DNA of 64,000 bases from Amphiura filiformis (lineage: Eukaryota > Echinodermata > Ophiuroidea > Amphilepidida > Amphiuridae): positions 332,501 to 396,500 of the forward strand of contig NW_027305505.1 in assembly GCF_039555335.1 (NCBI RefSeq), written 5' to 3'. The notes beneath the pieces are model-generated. The model saw only the letters and a program-made list of their open reading frames with translations, was not told where the DNA came from and ran no database searches. The stretch's first letter is position 1; each line of letters opens with the position of its first letter. Below are positions 53,845 through 64,000 of the stretch, piece by piece. The position numbers and the translations under genes are program-made.

Positions 53845-56620
53845 TGTGGCGAGACCGGAGACTGGTACTGACTACTGGTTTAGTTTTATCACCACCACGG
53901 GTTCGTTGGTGTGTCAGAACACACCGTGTGGACTAGTAGACTTGACACCAACCTTAGAGATTAAAGCACATTTCACACAAGTATTTCTCTTATTATAATT
54001 GGTAGCTTTATTTGCTCTCTTTTCTCGTAACAACTCGTAACAACCAATAATATCGCAATGTAATACTAGACTGTGGGCCTACAGAATACCCCCGAAAATT
54101 TGCATGAGAATACCGAAACCTCTGCGGAAATAAAACATAGAGAAAAATATAAATAGTACCTTGTAAAAAATGACAAAACATGATAAATTTTAAATAAACA
54201 TGACTAACCGAGACTTCTGTATCAGCTGCACAACAATACATGGCAATTTTGCAGGCCTATACTAATTCAATATCGTTTTGAGTTTATTGTGACAAACACA
54301 AACTCCGCTCGCTTGCACAGTTTTGATATTGAATTCATAATAGGCCTATGTTCACATCCAGGGATCATCATTCCTTCAAAATAACCACATAGGTTAATAA
54401 ATCAACACACACAGATCCCGTCGCTTTTTAATATATCAACCCATGATATACACTCGTCATCATCAATTAATAATCACACAGTTTTCTATAATCATTTAAT
54501 ATTATCAAGCTCAGACCTGCACACAGCTAGATCACCTGACAAGTTTTCTTCGAATATATACTCTCATCGTTATCAATTAATCATCACACATAGTTTTCTA
54601 TTACGATTATTATCAAGTTCAGGCTTATCACACAGATCACCTGAGAAGTTTTCTTCCAATTGTTACGTAACGCATCACACAGCGAAAACCGTTACTAATC
54701 ACACAGCTTTTATCAATATTAACACTGACCATGGAAGAAGAGCATTGCCACATAAAAAAAATAGAAGTCTCAGTATCATGTTTTAAGCATGTAATGAAGA
54801 AAACACATAAAAACACATAATAACATACACTTACCAATACCAATCATCCATAATAAATAAACATAAGTCCTAGATACTAGGTGGCAAGTACTGAGTGTTT
54901 TGAATAAACACACTAATCTTTGGCAGGAATGAATACTGAGGCAGTTTGTTGTGATATAAAAGATATGTCCAGAATACAAAAAATAGTTTCTATAAAAAGG
55001 CACAATTTGGCATGTGAAAGCACACGTTTCTGAGCTGCAAGAATATCTGCTTGGTCAACAAGATCAATAATACTGAGTTTTTGTCATAAATCAAACAATT
55101 TACGATGTCAAAAGATCCTATCCAAACTTGACCAAGATTTCACTTTGGTTCAAATAAATTAACAAAAAAAAATAATACTGCTTTTGTTTATCAAATGGAA
55201 TGCCTCATGTCTGAATACAAAAAAATATCAAATATGGAAATAAATATAAACTATGTACTATTAACAACTCTGACAGACCTTGCAAAACCTGAGTTTGAAA
55301 TGTCCCTGCATACAAATGCAAAGCCTTTAAGTGTGTTTGTGAATCCAAAAGTTGTATAAACACACAAGTATTTTAGGCATTTAAATAGAAATTATGTACA
55401 AAACATCTTAGCATGAGCGGAGTTCCCAATCATCCCAAAAATACTAATGAAGAAACAAACCAAATGACAGACAACCCAATTTCACATGATCACCTCCCTA
55501 TAAATTTAACAGCAAAAGTCATTCATTCCCTCCCGTGCATAACCAATGCTAAATATCCCGAATAAATTTATAATTGAACTCCAATCATACTAAGATACTA
55601 GACCTGAAGAATAAAATCTCATAAACCACTTCGAATTATAAAACACCAAGGCCTGGTACATGTAAGTTTCATCTGACTAAGGCACAATACTTTAAAGTCT
55701 AAACATGAGATGAAATCAACTAAGTAAAATCACAAAGGCCGAAAAGTATTTTGTTACCAAATATTTCATTTCACCATCAAAAAATCCACACGTTGTTTTT
55801 ATAAAAACACACTTTGAGATAAATAGAACTCCAGCTGTGCAATCAATGCAATGTATGCTTTTGGTAATTAGGCCGAAAAGAACAAAGGAATTGACATGCA
55901 TGACTCATGGCTTATGTCAACACACACAGATCTGTTGCGTCACAGCAAAACTTTCATCACACAGCAAAATACAAGAAAAGGTATAACTTAAACACGCTTG
56001 ATTTCAGCCAAATTAATTCGTATACGTGCTGGAATTGCACCAAACTTCTCTGAAACTATCATATATTGGCATGGTAGCCATGAATTTTAATGACAAAATG
56101 AAAAGAAGCAATTTTGGAAGTTTTAAATCATCATCTCAATGGCAAGGAAATTGTGCACTAAGACCATACACTGAAACTACTGCACTCATGCTTTTAGGCA
56201 AAAGTTTTATAACATGGCCTAATTTTGGAGATCTATAATATTATAATACAGAATTTAAAAGACTCACCAGTATTGTCCAAGGGCACAAATATATAATATC
56301 TCCTTTCCAGCACACATCACCTCCCACAGTTCCAAATTATAACTTTTTACTCACACAGAGTCCACACAGTATAAGTAACTTTTCGCTCACATAGAGTCCA
56401 CACAGTATAAGTAACTTTTTGCTCACATAGAGTCCACACAGTATAAGTAAATTTTTGCCCACACAGAGCTCACACAGAATGACTTCTTGGACTGTGCACT
56501 GGGTTTTTAACAGGGCCTAATTTGCATAATTGGGGCAGTATAATTGGGGTGTTTCTAATAATTGGTAGACAGGGGTTTTTCTTTATGCATTAAAGAGATA
56601 CCTTTCAATATACCATTACA
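53845..56620 (-). repeat. 3' LTR, 2,776 bp
   Basis: Matches 60,592-63,122 throughout. It contains 245 bp (about 56,365-56,610) absent from the other LTR, including the tandem repeats at 56,345-56,480. Small frames inside (e.g. 54,637-54,843) are shared by both LTRs but look non-coding. Confidence 0.95.
56345..56480 (+). repeat. ~37-bp tandem repeat inside the 3' LTR
   Basis: Three to four units of 'GAGTCCACACAGTATAAGTA' plus 'ACTTTTTGCTCACA'. Present in this LTR only. Confidence 0.85.
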
Positions 56621-56621
56621 C

Positions 56622-56634
56622 AGCCCCCCTCCCA
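56622..56634 (-). promoter_or_regulatory. Polypurine tract
   Basis: Read on the minus strand, GGGAGGGGGGCTG lies directly before the 3' LTR (TGTAATGG). This is the expected place for the plus-strand primer of reverse transcription. Confidence 0.8.
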
Positions 56635-56787
56635 GAGTGTGACGTCCTCGGCACACACACATCGTCACAACTGGGAGGCCAGACTAATGGGTATTGAAAA
56701 GTACCTTATTCTCCAGGCCTAGATTACCTTAAAACACTACTCATATAAAAAAACATTTTTATGCAAGTGAAACATATAAAACACAGT

Positions 56788-57335
56788 TCTATTCTTTCCG
56801 GATGATGGTCCACTCTGTAATGTTCTTTATCTCCTCGAACTCCAATACCTTCTGACGACTATCCCGGGTTCATGATTAGACTAGTACGATTAATATCAAA
56901 CTCACCACTAGAGAACACATCTTGATTTTCAATAACCAATTTCACCAATTCACTAATCTCGTTCTCATTTAAGTCTTTAGTACACCGCTCTATCATATCA
57001 CACAGATATTCTGGCAAGTCACTTTTTATATCATTAACATGTTCCTCTGCTGCATGCATAACTTGAACATCATTATCATGTACATAATACATTCTGGCCA
57101 ACACCGTACCTGCTTTAATAACATACTCATCCTGCCACACATTCATTACTTTCACTGGTACTAAACTGGACTCAGTTTCAACTAGACTGCGAGCAACCAG
57201 GATTCCGTTCTCTAATAACATTCCGCTATCTATGAACTCGACAATACCAAACTTTGCACGACCACAATCACCACTCGCATGACAAGGAATGATCAACTCA
57301 TGCTCACCAGGTACTATGATATCACTATCCGTCAT
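56788..57335 (-). pseudogene. Gypsy pol remnant
   Basis: A frame from 57,335 (MTDSDIIVPGEHELIIPCHA) is the spacer between protease and RT, with 'NENEISELVKLVIENQDVFS' just before where RT should start. It ends at 56,859. A short frame after it ('QKVLEFEEIKNITEW', to 56,788) may be the C-terminus of the lost polyprotein. About 3 kb of RT, RNase H and integrase coding sequence must have been deleted between the two. Confidence 0.75.
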
Positions 57336-57397
57336 TATTCTTGAATATAAGGGCCTGTCATCACGAGTCCGACAATCAATTCTCTCCTCTCCAATAA

Positions 57398-57817
57398 CTA
57401 ACTGGGTTTGTCAAAATCAATTTGCGCACAAGCTTTACGCAAGAAATTAAGGCCTAATAAATTGTCACTCACAGGTGCTACATATACTGGAATTTGCAAT
57501 CTACAATGTCCAACCTGTATATTCATATTAGCCACACCATCAATTTGTACCTTAGTACCATCAGCTTGTTTTAACACAACATTCCTTGACATTAATTTGG
57601 GCCGTCTACTTTCAGGAATACCCAAATACTGTTCGGATTTCAAAATCACTCGTGACGCACCACTGTCCAAACAAAACATTATTTTCTCACCCTGCACATT
57701 AGCCGAGACCCACAATTCATTGATTTCAGAATACTCCTCAATCACATCTTTTGTATCAAAATACTCAGACCCAATTAATCTGACAAACTCGTCACTCTCA
57801 TCCTCTACATTATTCAC
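57398..57817 (-). CDS. Gypsy aspartic protease
   Basis: Retropepsin with the active-site motif 'CLDSGAS' (about 57,655-57,675) and the C-terminal 'DNLLGLNFL' (about 57,440-57,465). About 140 residues, normal for the family. It normally cleaves the Gag-Pol precursor as a dimer. A frame change separates it from gag (57,835), consistent either with programmed frameshifting or with decay. Confidence 0.88.
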   Translation of the reverse strand: MNNVEDESDEFVRLIGSEYFDTKDVIEEYSEINELWVSANVQGEKIMFCLDSGASRVILKSEQYLGIPESRRPKLMSRNVVLKQADGTKVQIDGVANMNIQVGHCRLQIPVYVAPVSDNLLGLNFLRKACAQIDFDKPS

Positions 57818-57834
57818 ACTCTCCGATTCTCTAT

Positions 57835-60208
57835 TTACTGTGTCAGTGGTGCCTGATACTGATTGATTGGCTGTCTCTGGCCCTCTCTCATTGTCTGGGG
57901 CCTCCCCTTGGGCCAGTGGTTTAGCCTCCCCTCGTTTCCCGACTTGGGACAGTTTCGTGAACGGTGCCCCTCTTCATGGCTTACGAAACACAATGGTGGA
58001 TATCCACATTCACGCCATCCGTGACCAGGGCTATTACAATTCATACATAGCACCTTGGGCCTACTATCTTTTCCTGATTTATACGGACAATTCGGTCTCA
58101 CATGCCCAGGTTCACCACACTGATAACACAACACTTGCCCAGTCTGAGGTTTTCTATTTTCATTTCCACCTCCTGATCTAAAAGGACAATTTGGTCTCAC
58201 ATGCCCAGGTTCGCCACAGTGATAACATGTCACTGACCCAGTCTGAGGTATTCTAATTTCATTTACATGAAACTGTGAGGGCCTAACATAAGAGCCTGTA
58301 GACCTACTCGCTACAGCTGGAATTTCATACACATCTCGGGCTGACTCAATCGGTGTGCACACCTTAATATCACTAAGCACTTTTTGTACAATTCTTTCTT
58401 CCAACTCCTCACATTCAGTTTCGGACAACTTTTCGTCTACCTGTTCCACACCAGATTTCCTTACAAACGACACATGTTTTTCACGTCTTCTCACAGGCGC
58501 ATGTTCAATTTCTTCGTCCCTCTTATGATATGACTCTAAAAACTCTGCCTTATCAATAGCTTGTTTTAGGCTAGCAGACTCCGCACCAAACACAACATCT
58601 CTGATATCTTTATTATGTAAGGCTAAGGTAAAGCTATTCAAGCTCATCTCTTCTCTTGTTGCCTTGCTATTTGTATCTTTACCTCTAAAGGCTAACGATG
58701 CCAACTTCTTGATTCTATTGCCTAACTCACGTGCACTTTCCCCCGGTTTTTGCTTTACTTGATTTAACTCCATTATGTAACTACTCTTACACTCTCTCGG
58801 GCCAAACTCTCTTTCTAGCACCTCTACAAGATCTACATATGTACAAGTACGGGGTGTCACATCATCAGTTGTTAACCTGTTCAGTGCATCATCCTGACAG
58901 CATGAAAACAACTGAAATGCAGCCTCTTTATCAGACCATCTATTGTACTCCCGGCATGCTTCAAACTGGGACAGAAAATCTGCCAACACACCCTTGCCAT
59001 CATATTTCTGAGGCCTCATTCGAGCACTTGTAGGCCTACTCACTTTCTCACTTTCACTCATACTAGTACAGTCAGATTGTTTCATTTGAACTTCCCGCTT
59101 CTTACGCCCTTTCATTTGTTTCTTTCGTGGACTCGATTTCTTTCCGACACCTTTACCTTTACCGTCTACCTCACTTTCACTCGTACTAGTATACTTGTCA
59201 GATTTCTTTGTCTGAACATCTTGCTCACACAGCTTTCCCTCACTCAATCGAGATTCTGATCTTTTCAGGCCACTATAAGTCTTTTCACTTGCTTCACTGC
59301 AAGATTCACTAATTGTACTACTTCCCCGTTTTTCTTGTAACCGCTTCTCAAGCAATGCAAGATTTGAGTCAAAGTCACTGTCTTCTTTCTCAAATTGCCT
59401 CATTCTCTCTTTCCTTGCAAGTTCCTCTCTCTGACGAAACTCTCTAAACCTCAACTTTGCCTTTCTTTGCATCGTCTTCTCCCACTCTTTTGTCTGCTCC
59501 TCTTCCTTACTTTCATATTCTATTCGCTCTTGTTGAGTCTTTTTGATACTATGGATACACTCTTCCAACTCCCATTCAACTGTTTGTTTCTCTTTTTGAA
59601 CATCTTTCAATTCCGCCTTCATTCCCTTCACTCTTCCCAACAACTGTACTCTTTCCTGTTCCGCTTCTCTAACAACAGACCTCAACTCTTCTACAGTACT
59701 ATGAATATGTCTAACCAATGCATTTTGTTCGTCTATCTCTGACGTCTTAGCTCTAGCCTCCCTATCAAGTCTCATAGCTTCCTCTTCCAGCACATCATTT
59801 AATCTTCTCAGGTCCCTCTTCTCCTTCTCAAGTTCATCATTTTGTCTTTCCAACATCTCTCTCACTCACAAGCCTTTGTCTTGATTGCTTACTTGCACGC
59901 AACTCATGCCTTTCTCTATCTATCACGCTTTCTTCTCCATCACTGTGACTATTTGCCTTAGACTTTCTTACATATGTCTCTTCTCTACTTCTAGTTGACC
60001 TCAGGTTATAACGACTAAATCTCTCCTTTGATCTCTTACTCTCCGAATCACTCTCTTTAGAACTCCCTCCTTCAGAGTCATTGTGCGCAATGGTCTCGGA
60101 GGCCTTACTATCCACTGCACCCAACTCTGCGCCTCTAACCTCCATTTCATCATGCACAGAACCCTCCTTTTCCATTATTCCAGTCTCACTCTCTTTATCT
60201 GCACTCAT
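57835..60208 (-). pseudogene. Gypsy Gag, frameshifted once
   Basis: ATG at 60,208 (MSADKESETGIMEKEGSVHD), an acidic/serine-rich head. A one-base shift near 59,860 breaks the frame. A long coiled coil follows (about 59,860-59,330), then the retrotransposon Gag domain ('FLSQFEACREYNRWSDKEAA', about 58,925-58,985, to about 58,550). Three CCHC zinc knuckles complete it: 'CYHCGEPGHVRPNC' near 58,190-58,231, 'CYQCGEPGHVRPNC' near 58,085-58,130 and 'CMNCNSPGHGWREC' near 58,005-58,050. About 790 residues in total, large for a Gag because of the coiled coil. Forms the particle and binds RNA in its family. Confidence 0.92.
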
Positions 60209-60571
60209 GGCTAACAGAGTCCATTAAACTTCAGACTCTCACACCAGGGGTTCTTTTGTTCTCACAAAGTATAATACCACACACCTGTGTACACTAAGTT
60301 AATTAATTCTCTTGTTTTAAATATCTTCTATGTTTAAAACAACATTTGGTTTGACCAGTACTCTCAGTTCACTTAGTTTCCACACACCCCCATGCACAAA
60401 GCAATTATTTTCTCTCATCCACTGAGTTTACACACAGATGCATGCACAAAGCAACTATTTTCCCTCATCCACTGAGTTAACACACAGATAACACACAGTT
60501 TTTCTCATCATGGAATTTACACACAGTTACTTGATCTTTATCTCTAAGGTTGTGTCTACAAATTTAACACG

Positions 60572-60589
60572 ATCCCACCGCTGCCACCA
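60572..60589 (-). promoter_or_regulatory. Primer binding site, tRNA-Leu
   Basis: Two bases inside the 5' LTR, the minus strand reads TGGTGGCAGCGGTGGGAT. This is complementary to a tRNA 3' end ATCCCACCGCTGCCACCA, as I recall for animal tRNA-Leu (AAG/TAG type). Confidence 0.85.
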
Positions 60590-60591
60590 TT

Positions 60592-63122
60592 TGTGGCGGG
60601 ACCGGAGACTGGTACTGACTACTGGTTTAGTTTTATCACCACCACGGGTTCGTTGGTGTGGCAAAACAGACCGTGTGGACTAGTAGACTTGACACCAACC
60701 TTAGAGATTAAAGCACATTTCACACAAGTATTTCTCTTATTATAATTGGTAGCTTTATTTGCTCTCTTTTCTCGTAACAACTCTTAACAACCAATAATAT
60801 CGCAATGTAATACTAAACTGTGGGCCTACAGAATACCCCCGAAAATGTGCATGAGAATACCGAAACCTCTGCGGAAATAAAAACATAGAGAAAAATATAA
60901 ATAGTACCTTGTAAAAATGACAAAACATGATAAATTTTAAATAAACATGACTAACCGAGACTTCTGTATCAGCTGCACAACAATACATGGCAATTTTGCA
61001 GGCCTATACTAATTCAATATCGTTTTGAGTTTATTGTGACAAACACAAACTCCGCTCGCTTGCACAGTTTTGATATTGAATTCATAATAGGCCTATGTTC
61101 ACATCCAGGGATCATCATTCCTTCAAATTAACCACATAGGGTAATAAACCAACACACACAGATCCCGTCGCTTTTTAATATATCAACCCATGATATACAC
61201 TCGTCATCATCAATTAATAATCACACAGTTTTCTATAATCATTTAATATTATCAAGCTCAGACCTGCACACAGCTAGATCACCTGACAAGTTTTCTTCGA
61301 ATATATACTCTCATCATTATCAATTAATCATCACACACAGTTTTCTATTACGATTATTATCAAGTTCAGGCTTATCACACAGATCACCTGAGAAGTTTTC
61401 TTCCAATTGTTACGTAACGCATCACACAGCGAAAACCGTTACTAATCACACAGCTTTTATCAATATTAACACTGACCATGGAAGAAGAGCATTGCCAAAT
61501 AAAAAAAAAAATAGAAGTCTCAGTATCATGTTTTAAGCATGTAATGAAGAAAACACATAAAACACATAATAACATACACTTACCAATACCAATCATCCAT
61601 AATAAATAAACATAAGTCCTAGATACTAGGTGGCAAGTACTGAGTGTTTTGAATAAACACACTAATCTTTGGCAGGAATGAATACTGAGGCAGTTTGTTG
61701 TAATATAAAAGATATGTCCAGAATACAAAAAATAGTTTCTATAAAAAGGCACGATTTGGCATGTGAAAGCACACGTTTCTGAGCTGCAAGAATATCTGCT
61801 TGGTCAACAAGATCAATAATACTGAGTTTTTGTCACAAATCAAACAATTTATGATGTCAAAAGATCCTATCCAAACTTGACCAAGATTTCACTTTGGTTC
61901 AAATAAATTAACAAAAAAAATGATACTGCTTTTGTTTATCAAATGGAATGCCTCATGTCTGAATACAAAAAAATATCAAATATGGAAATAAATATAAACT
62001 ATGTACTATTAACAACTCTGACAGACCTTGCAAAACCTGAGTTTGAAATGTCCCTGCATACTAATGCAAAGCCTTTAAGTGTGTTTGTGAATCCAAAAGT
62101 TGTATACACACACAAGTATTTTAGGCATTTAAATAGAAATTATGTACAAAACATCTTAGCATGAGCGGAGTTCCCAATCATCCCAAAAATACTACTGGAG
62201 AAACAAACCAAATGAAAGACAACCCAATTTCTCATGATCACCTCCCTATAAATTTAACAGCAAAAGTCATTCATTCCCTCCGTGCATAACCAATGCTAAA
62301 TATCCCGAATAAATTTATAATTGAACTCCAATCATACTAAGATACTAGACCTGAAGAATAAAATCTCATAAACCACTTCGAATTATAAAACACCAAGGCC
62401 TGGTACATGTAAGTTTCATCTGACTAAGGCACAATATTTTAAAGTCTAAACATGAGTTGAAATCAACTAAGTAAAATCACAAAGGCCGAAAAGTATTTTG
62501 TTACCAAATATTTCATTTCATCATCAAAAAATCCACAAGTTGTTTTTATAAAAACACACTTTGAGATAAATAGAACTCCAGCTGTGCAATCAATGCAATG
62601 TATGCTTTTGGTAATTAGGCCGAAAAGAACAAAGGAATTGACATGTATGACTCATGGCTTATGTCAACACACACAGATCTGTTGCGTCACAGCAAAACTT
62701 TCATCACACAGCAAAATACAAGAAAAGGTATAACTTAAACACGCTTGATTTCAGCCAAATTAATTCGTATACGTGCTGGAATTGCACCAAACTTCTCTGA
62801 AACTATCATATATTGGCATGGTAGCCATGAATTTTAATGACAAAATGAAAAGAAGCAATTTTGGAAGTTTTAAATCATCATCTCAATGGCAAGGAAATTG
62901 TGCACTAAGACCATACACTGAAACTACTGCACTCATGCTTTTAGGCAAAAGTTTTATAACATGGCCTAATTTTGGAGATCTATAATATTAAAATACAGAA
63001 TTTAAAAGACTCACCAGTATTGTCCAAGGGCACAAATATATAATATCTCCTTTCCAGCACACATCTCCTCCCACAGTTCCAAATTATGACTTTTTACTAA
63101 TACCTTTCAATATCACATTACA
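60592..63122 (-). repeat. 5' LTR, 2,531 bp
   Basis: Direct repeat of 53,845-56,620 with a few substitutions and small indels, lacking the 245-bp segment near its plus-strand right end. Confidence 0.95.
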
Positions 63123-63126
63123 ATAG

Positions 63127-64000
63127 TTTGCTAAAGAAAGATATTTCCCACCTCTGTAAAGCACATCGTGTGGGTCTATATATTATAGATTTGTCAGAAT
63201 TTCCGTTTTTATTTTACCCTTTTTCCCTTCATGCTCCGAAAATGTCAAACTCAGTACTTTATCTCGAGAAGAACCAGCAGAAATAATCGATATTTCAATT
63301 GTTGTCAACCAGGTCCCTTTTCCATTGAAAACCAGGATTGCCTGTCCAGCGATTTGGTAGCCCAAATCCCCAATTCTGGTAAATGAGGTGAATTTTGGAA
63401 ATTTGCTCCCGTGATAGCCTGCAATTTCAATTTATAGGGGCTATGGATTCCATGAATATGAAAACCATTCTGTCTGTTTGTTTGTTTGTTTATTTACCTA
63501 GGATGAGGTCCTTGGGAAAATCCACTGTCCAAACCTAGAAAAATTCGCGTGTTATTAGAGGGGATTTTCATTTTCTGTCCCTCCTATCTCCAGGTGAATT
63601 TTGAATGACCCCCCATCGCGGGTTGGCATTTTCATGACACCCTTCAGACTTGCGTTCGGGTTTGTGTAGGCCTATTTGTCATAATTTAGCGCTATAGGAC
63701 CTACTTTCTAAATGTAGGCTATAGCTATAGCCGTGCTATATAAATATTATAAGGTACCGGTATGTAATATTATGTAGGCCTATGGGGGTGGGGTGGGTAC
63801 TCAACACATTTTAACCATGACTTACAATGCAAGGCTCATTGTTGCCATAAATGATTTTTCCTTTAGGTCATTATAATAGGTTGTTATAAACTTCCATGTT
63901 TAACCTTGTATAGTTTTGGCTGCTTCATTATGACTTTCGGTGGGTTTAACCAGTTTCAAACAAACACAAACAAAAGGCACTATACCCAGTCACCTTCATG
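63127..64000. other. Flanking DNA, nothing recognised
   Basis: Contains a short (GTTT)n run (63,475-63,492) and the word TAGGCCTAT twice. No gene. Confidence 0.5.

Larger units (their letters stand above)
53845..63122 (-). mobile_element. Ty3/Gypsy LTR retrotransposon with pol deletion
   Basis: Two direct LTRs (53,845-56,620 and 60,592-63,122) start TGTGGCG and end TTACA as read on the plus strand, and are flanked by a 4-bp duplication ATAG (53,841-53,844 and 63,123-63,126). The genes run on the minus strand, so the right copy is the 5' LTR. Primer site, gag, protease and polypurine tract are all in place. RT, RNase H and integrase are missing. LTR divergence is low by eye apart from one 245-bp length difference, so insertion is recent. 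Confidence 0.95.

Noticed and set aside
54637-55003. Small frames in the Gypsy LTR as env-like genes
   Set aside because: Located inside the LTR, not conserved as one frame between the two LTR copies, and without recognisable motifs.

Overview
The window is a repeat-rich animal nuclear genome segment, not a bacterial or viral genome. Four minus-strand exons with GT-AG borders and matching phases encode the N-terminal region of a TRPM-type cation channel. The rest is mostly mobile DNA: Penelope-like, RTE-like and L2/CR1-like retroelements, a Ty3/Gypsy LTR element, Tc1/mariner and CACTA-type DNA elements, tRNA-derived SINEs, satellites and telomere-like arrays. The SINE 3' end and the frequent word AGGCCTAT suggest a marine deuterostome, perhaps an echinoderm or hemichordate; this is a weak inference.

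Layout. 1-1.7 kb: nothing recognised. 1.74-3.39 kb and 20.45-23.29 kb: two diverged inverted arms, each about 1.66 kb once a 1.0 kb MITE in the right arm is discounted, carrying decayed copies of one gene family. Between them (3.39-20.4 kb) lies a compact virus-like block: the C-terminal part of a Polinton/adintovirus-type DNA polymerase B, tail-to-tail with a Polinton-type integrase, then about 15 small, closely packed genes on both strands. These include a fibre-like protein with phage-tail-type repeats, several short membrane proteins, a long coiled-coil/membrane protein, a conserved virion-like protein of unknown fold, an HNH homing-type endonuclease, an ankyrin-repeat protein, a YwqK/MORN-like protein and a SAP-type protein with proline-rich repeats. 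Hairpins followed by T-runs lie between convergent genes. Most of these genes are broken by single-base changes, often in homopolymers; one Penelope element and one MITE have landed in the block. No double-jelly-roll capsid, packaging ATPase or adenain-type protease was recognised.

23.3-31.9 kb: LINE fragments, a 5.9 kb TIR element (24.25-30.19 kb) filled with nested palindromes and satellites, and a foldback with telomere-like repeats at its centre. 33.0-42.3 kb: the TRPM exons, with introns containing a Tc1 relic split by a second telomere-like foldback, a SINE and a degenerate YRDD-type retroelement. 44.8-48.8 kb: an RTE-like LINE split by a CACTA-type MITE. 48.8-53.8 kb: unassigned DNA with small repeats. 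53.85-63.12 kb: a Gypsy element with unusually long LTRs, 4-bp target duplication, tRNA-Leu primer site, gag and protease, but most of pol deleted. 

The virus-like block is the most interesting part. The host gene and the retroelements are otherwise ordinary for an invertebrate genome. All family assignments come from reading motifs and remembered family resemblance; no searches were run.
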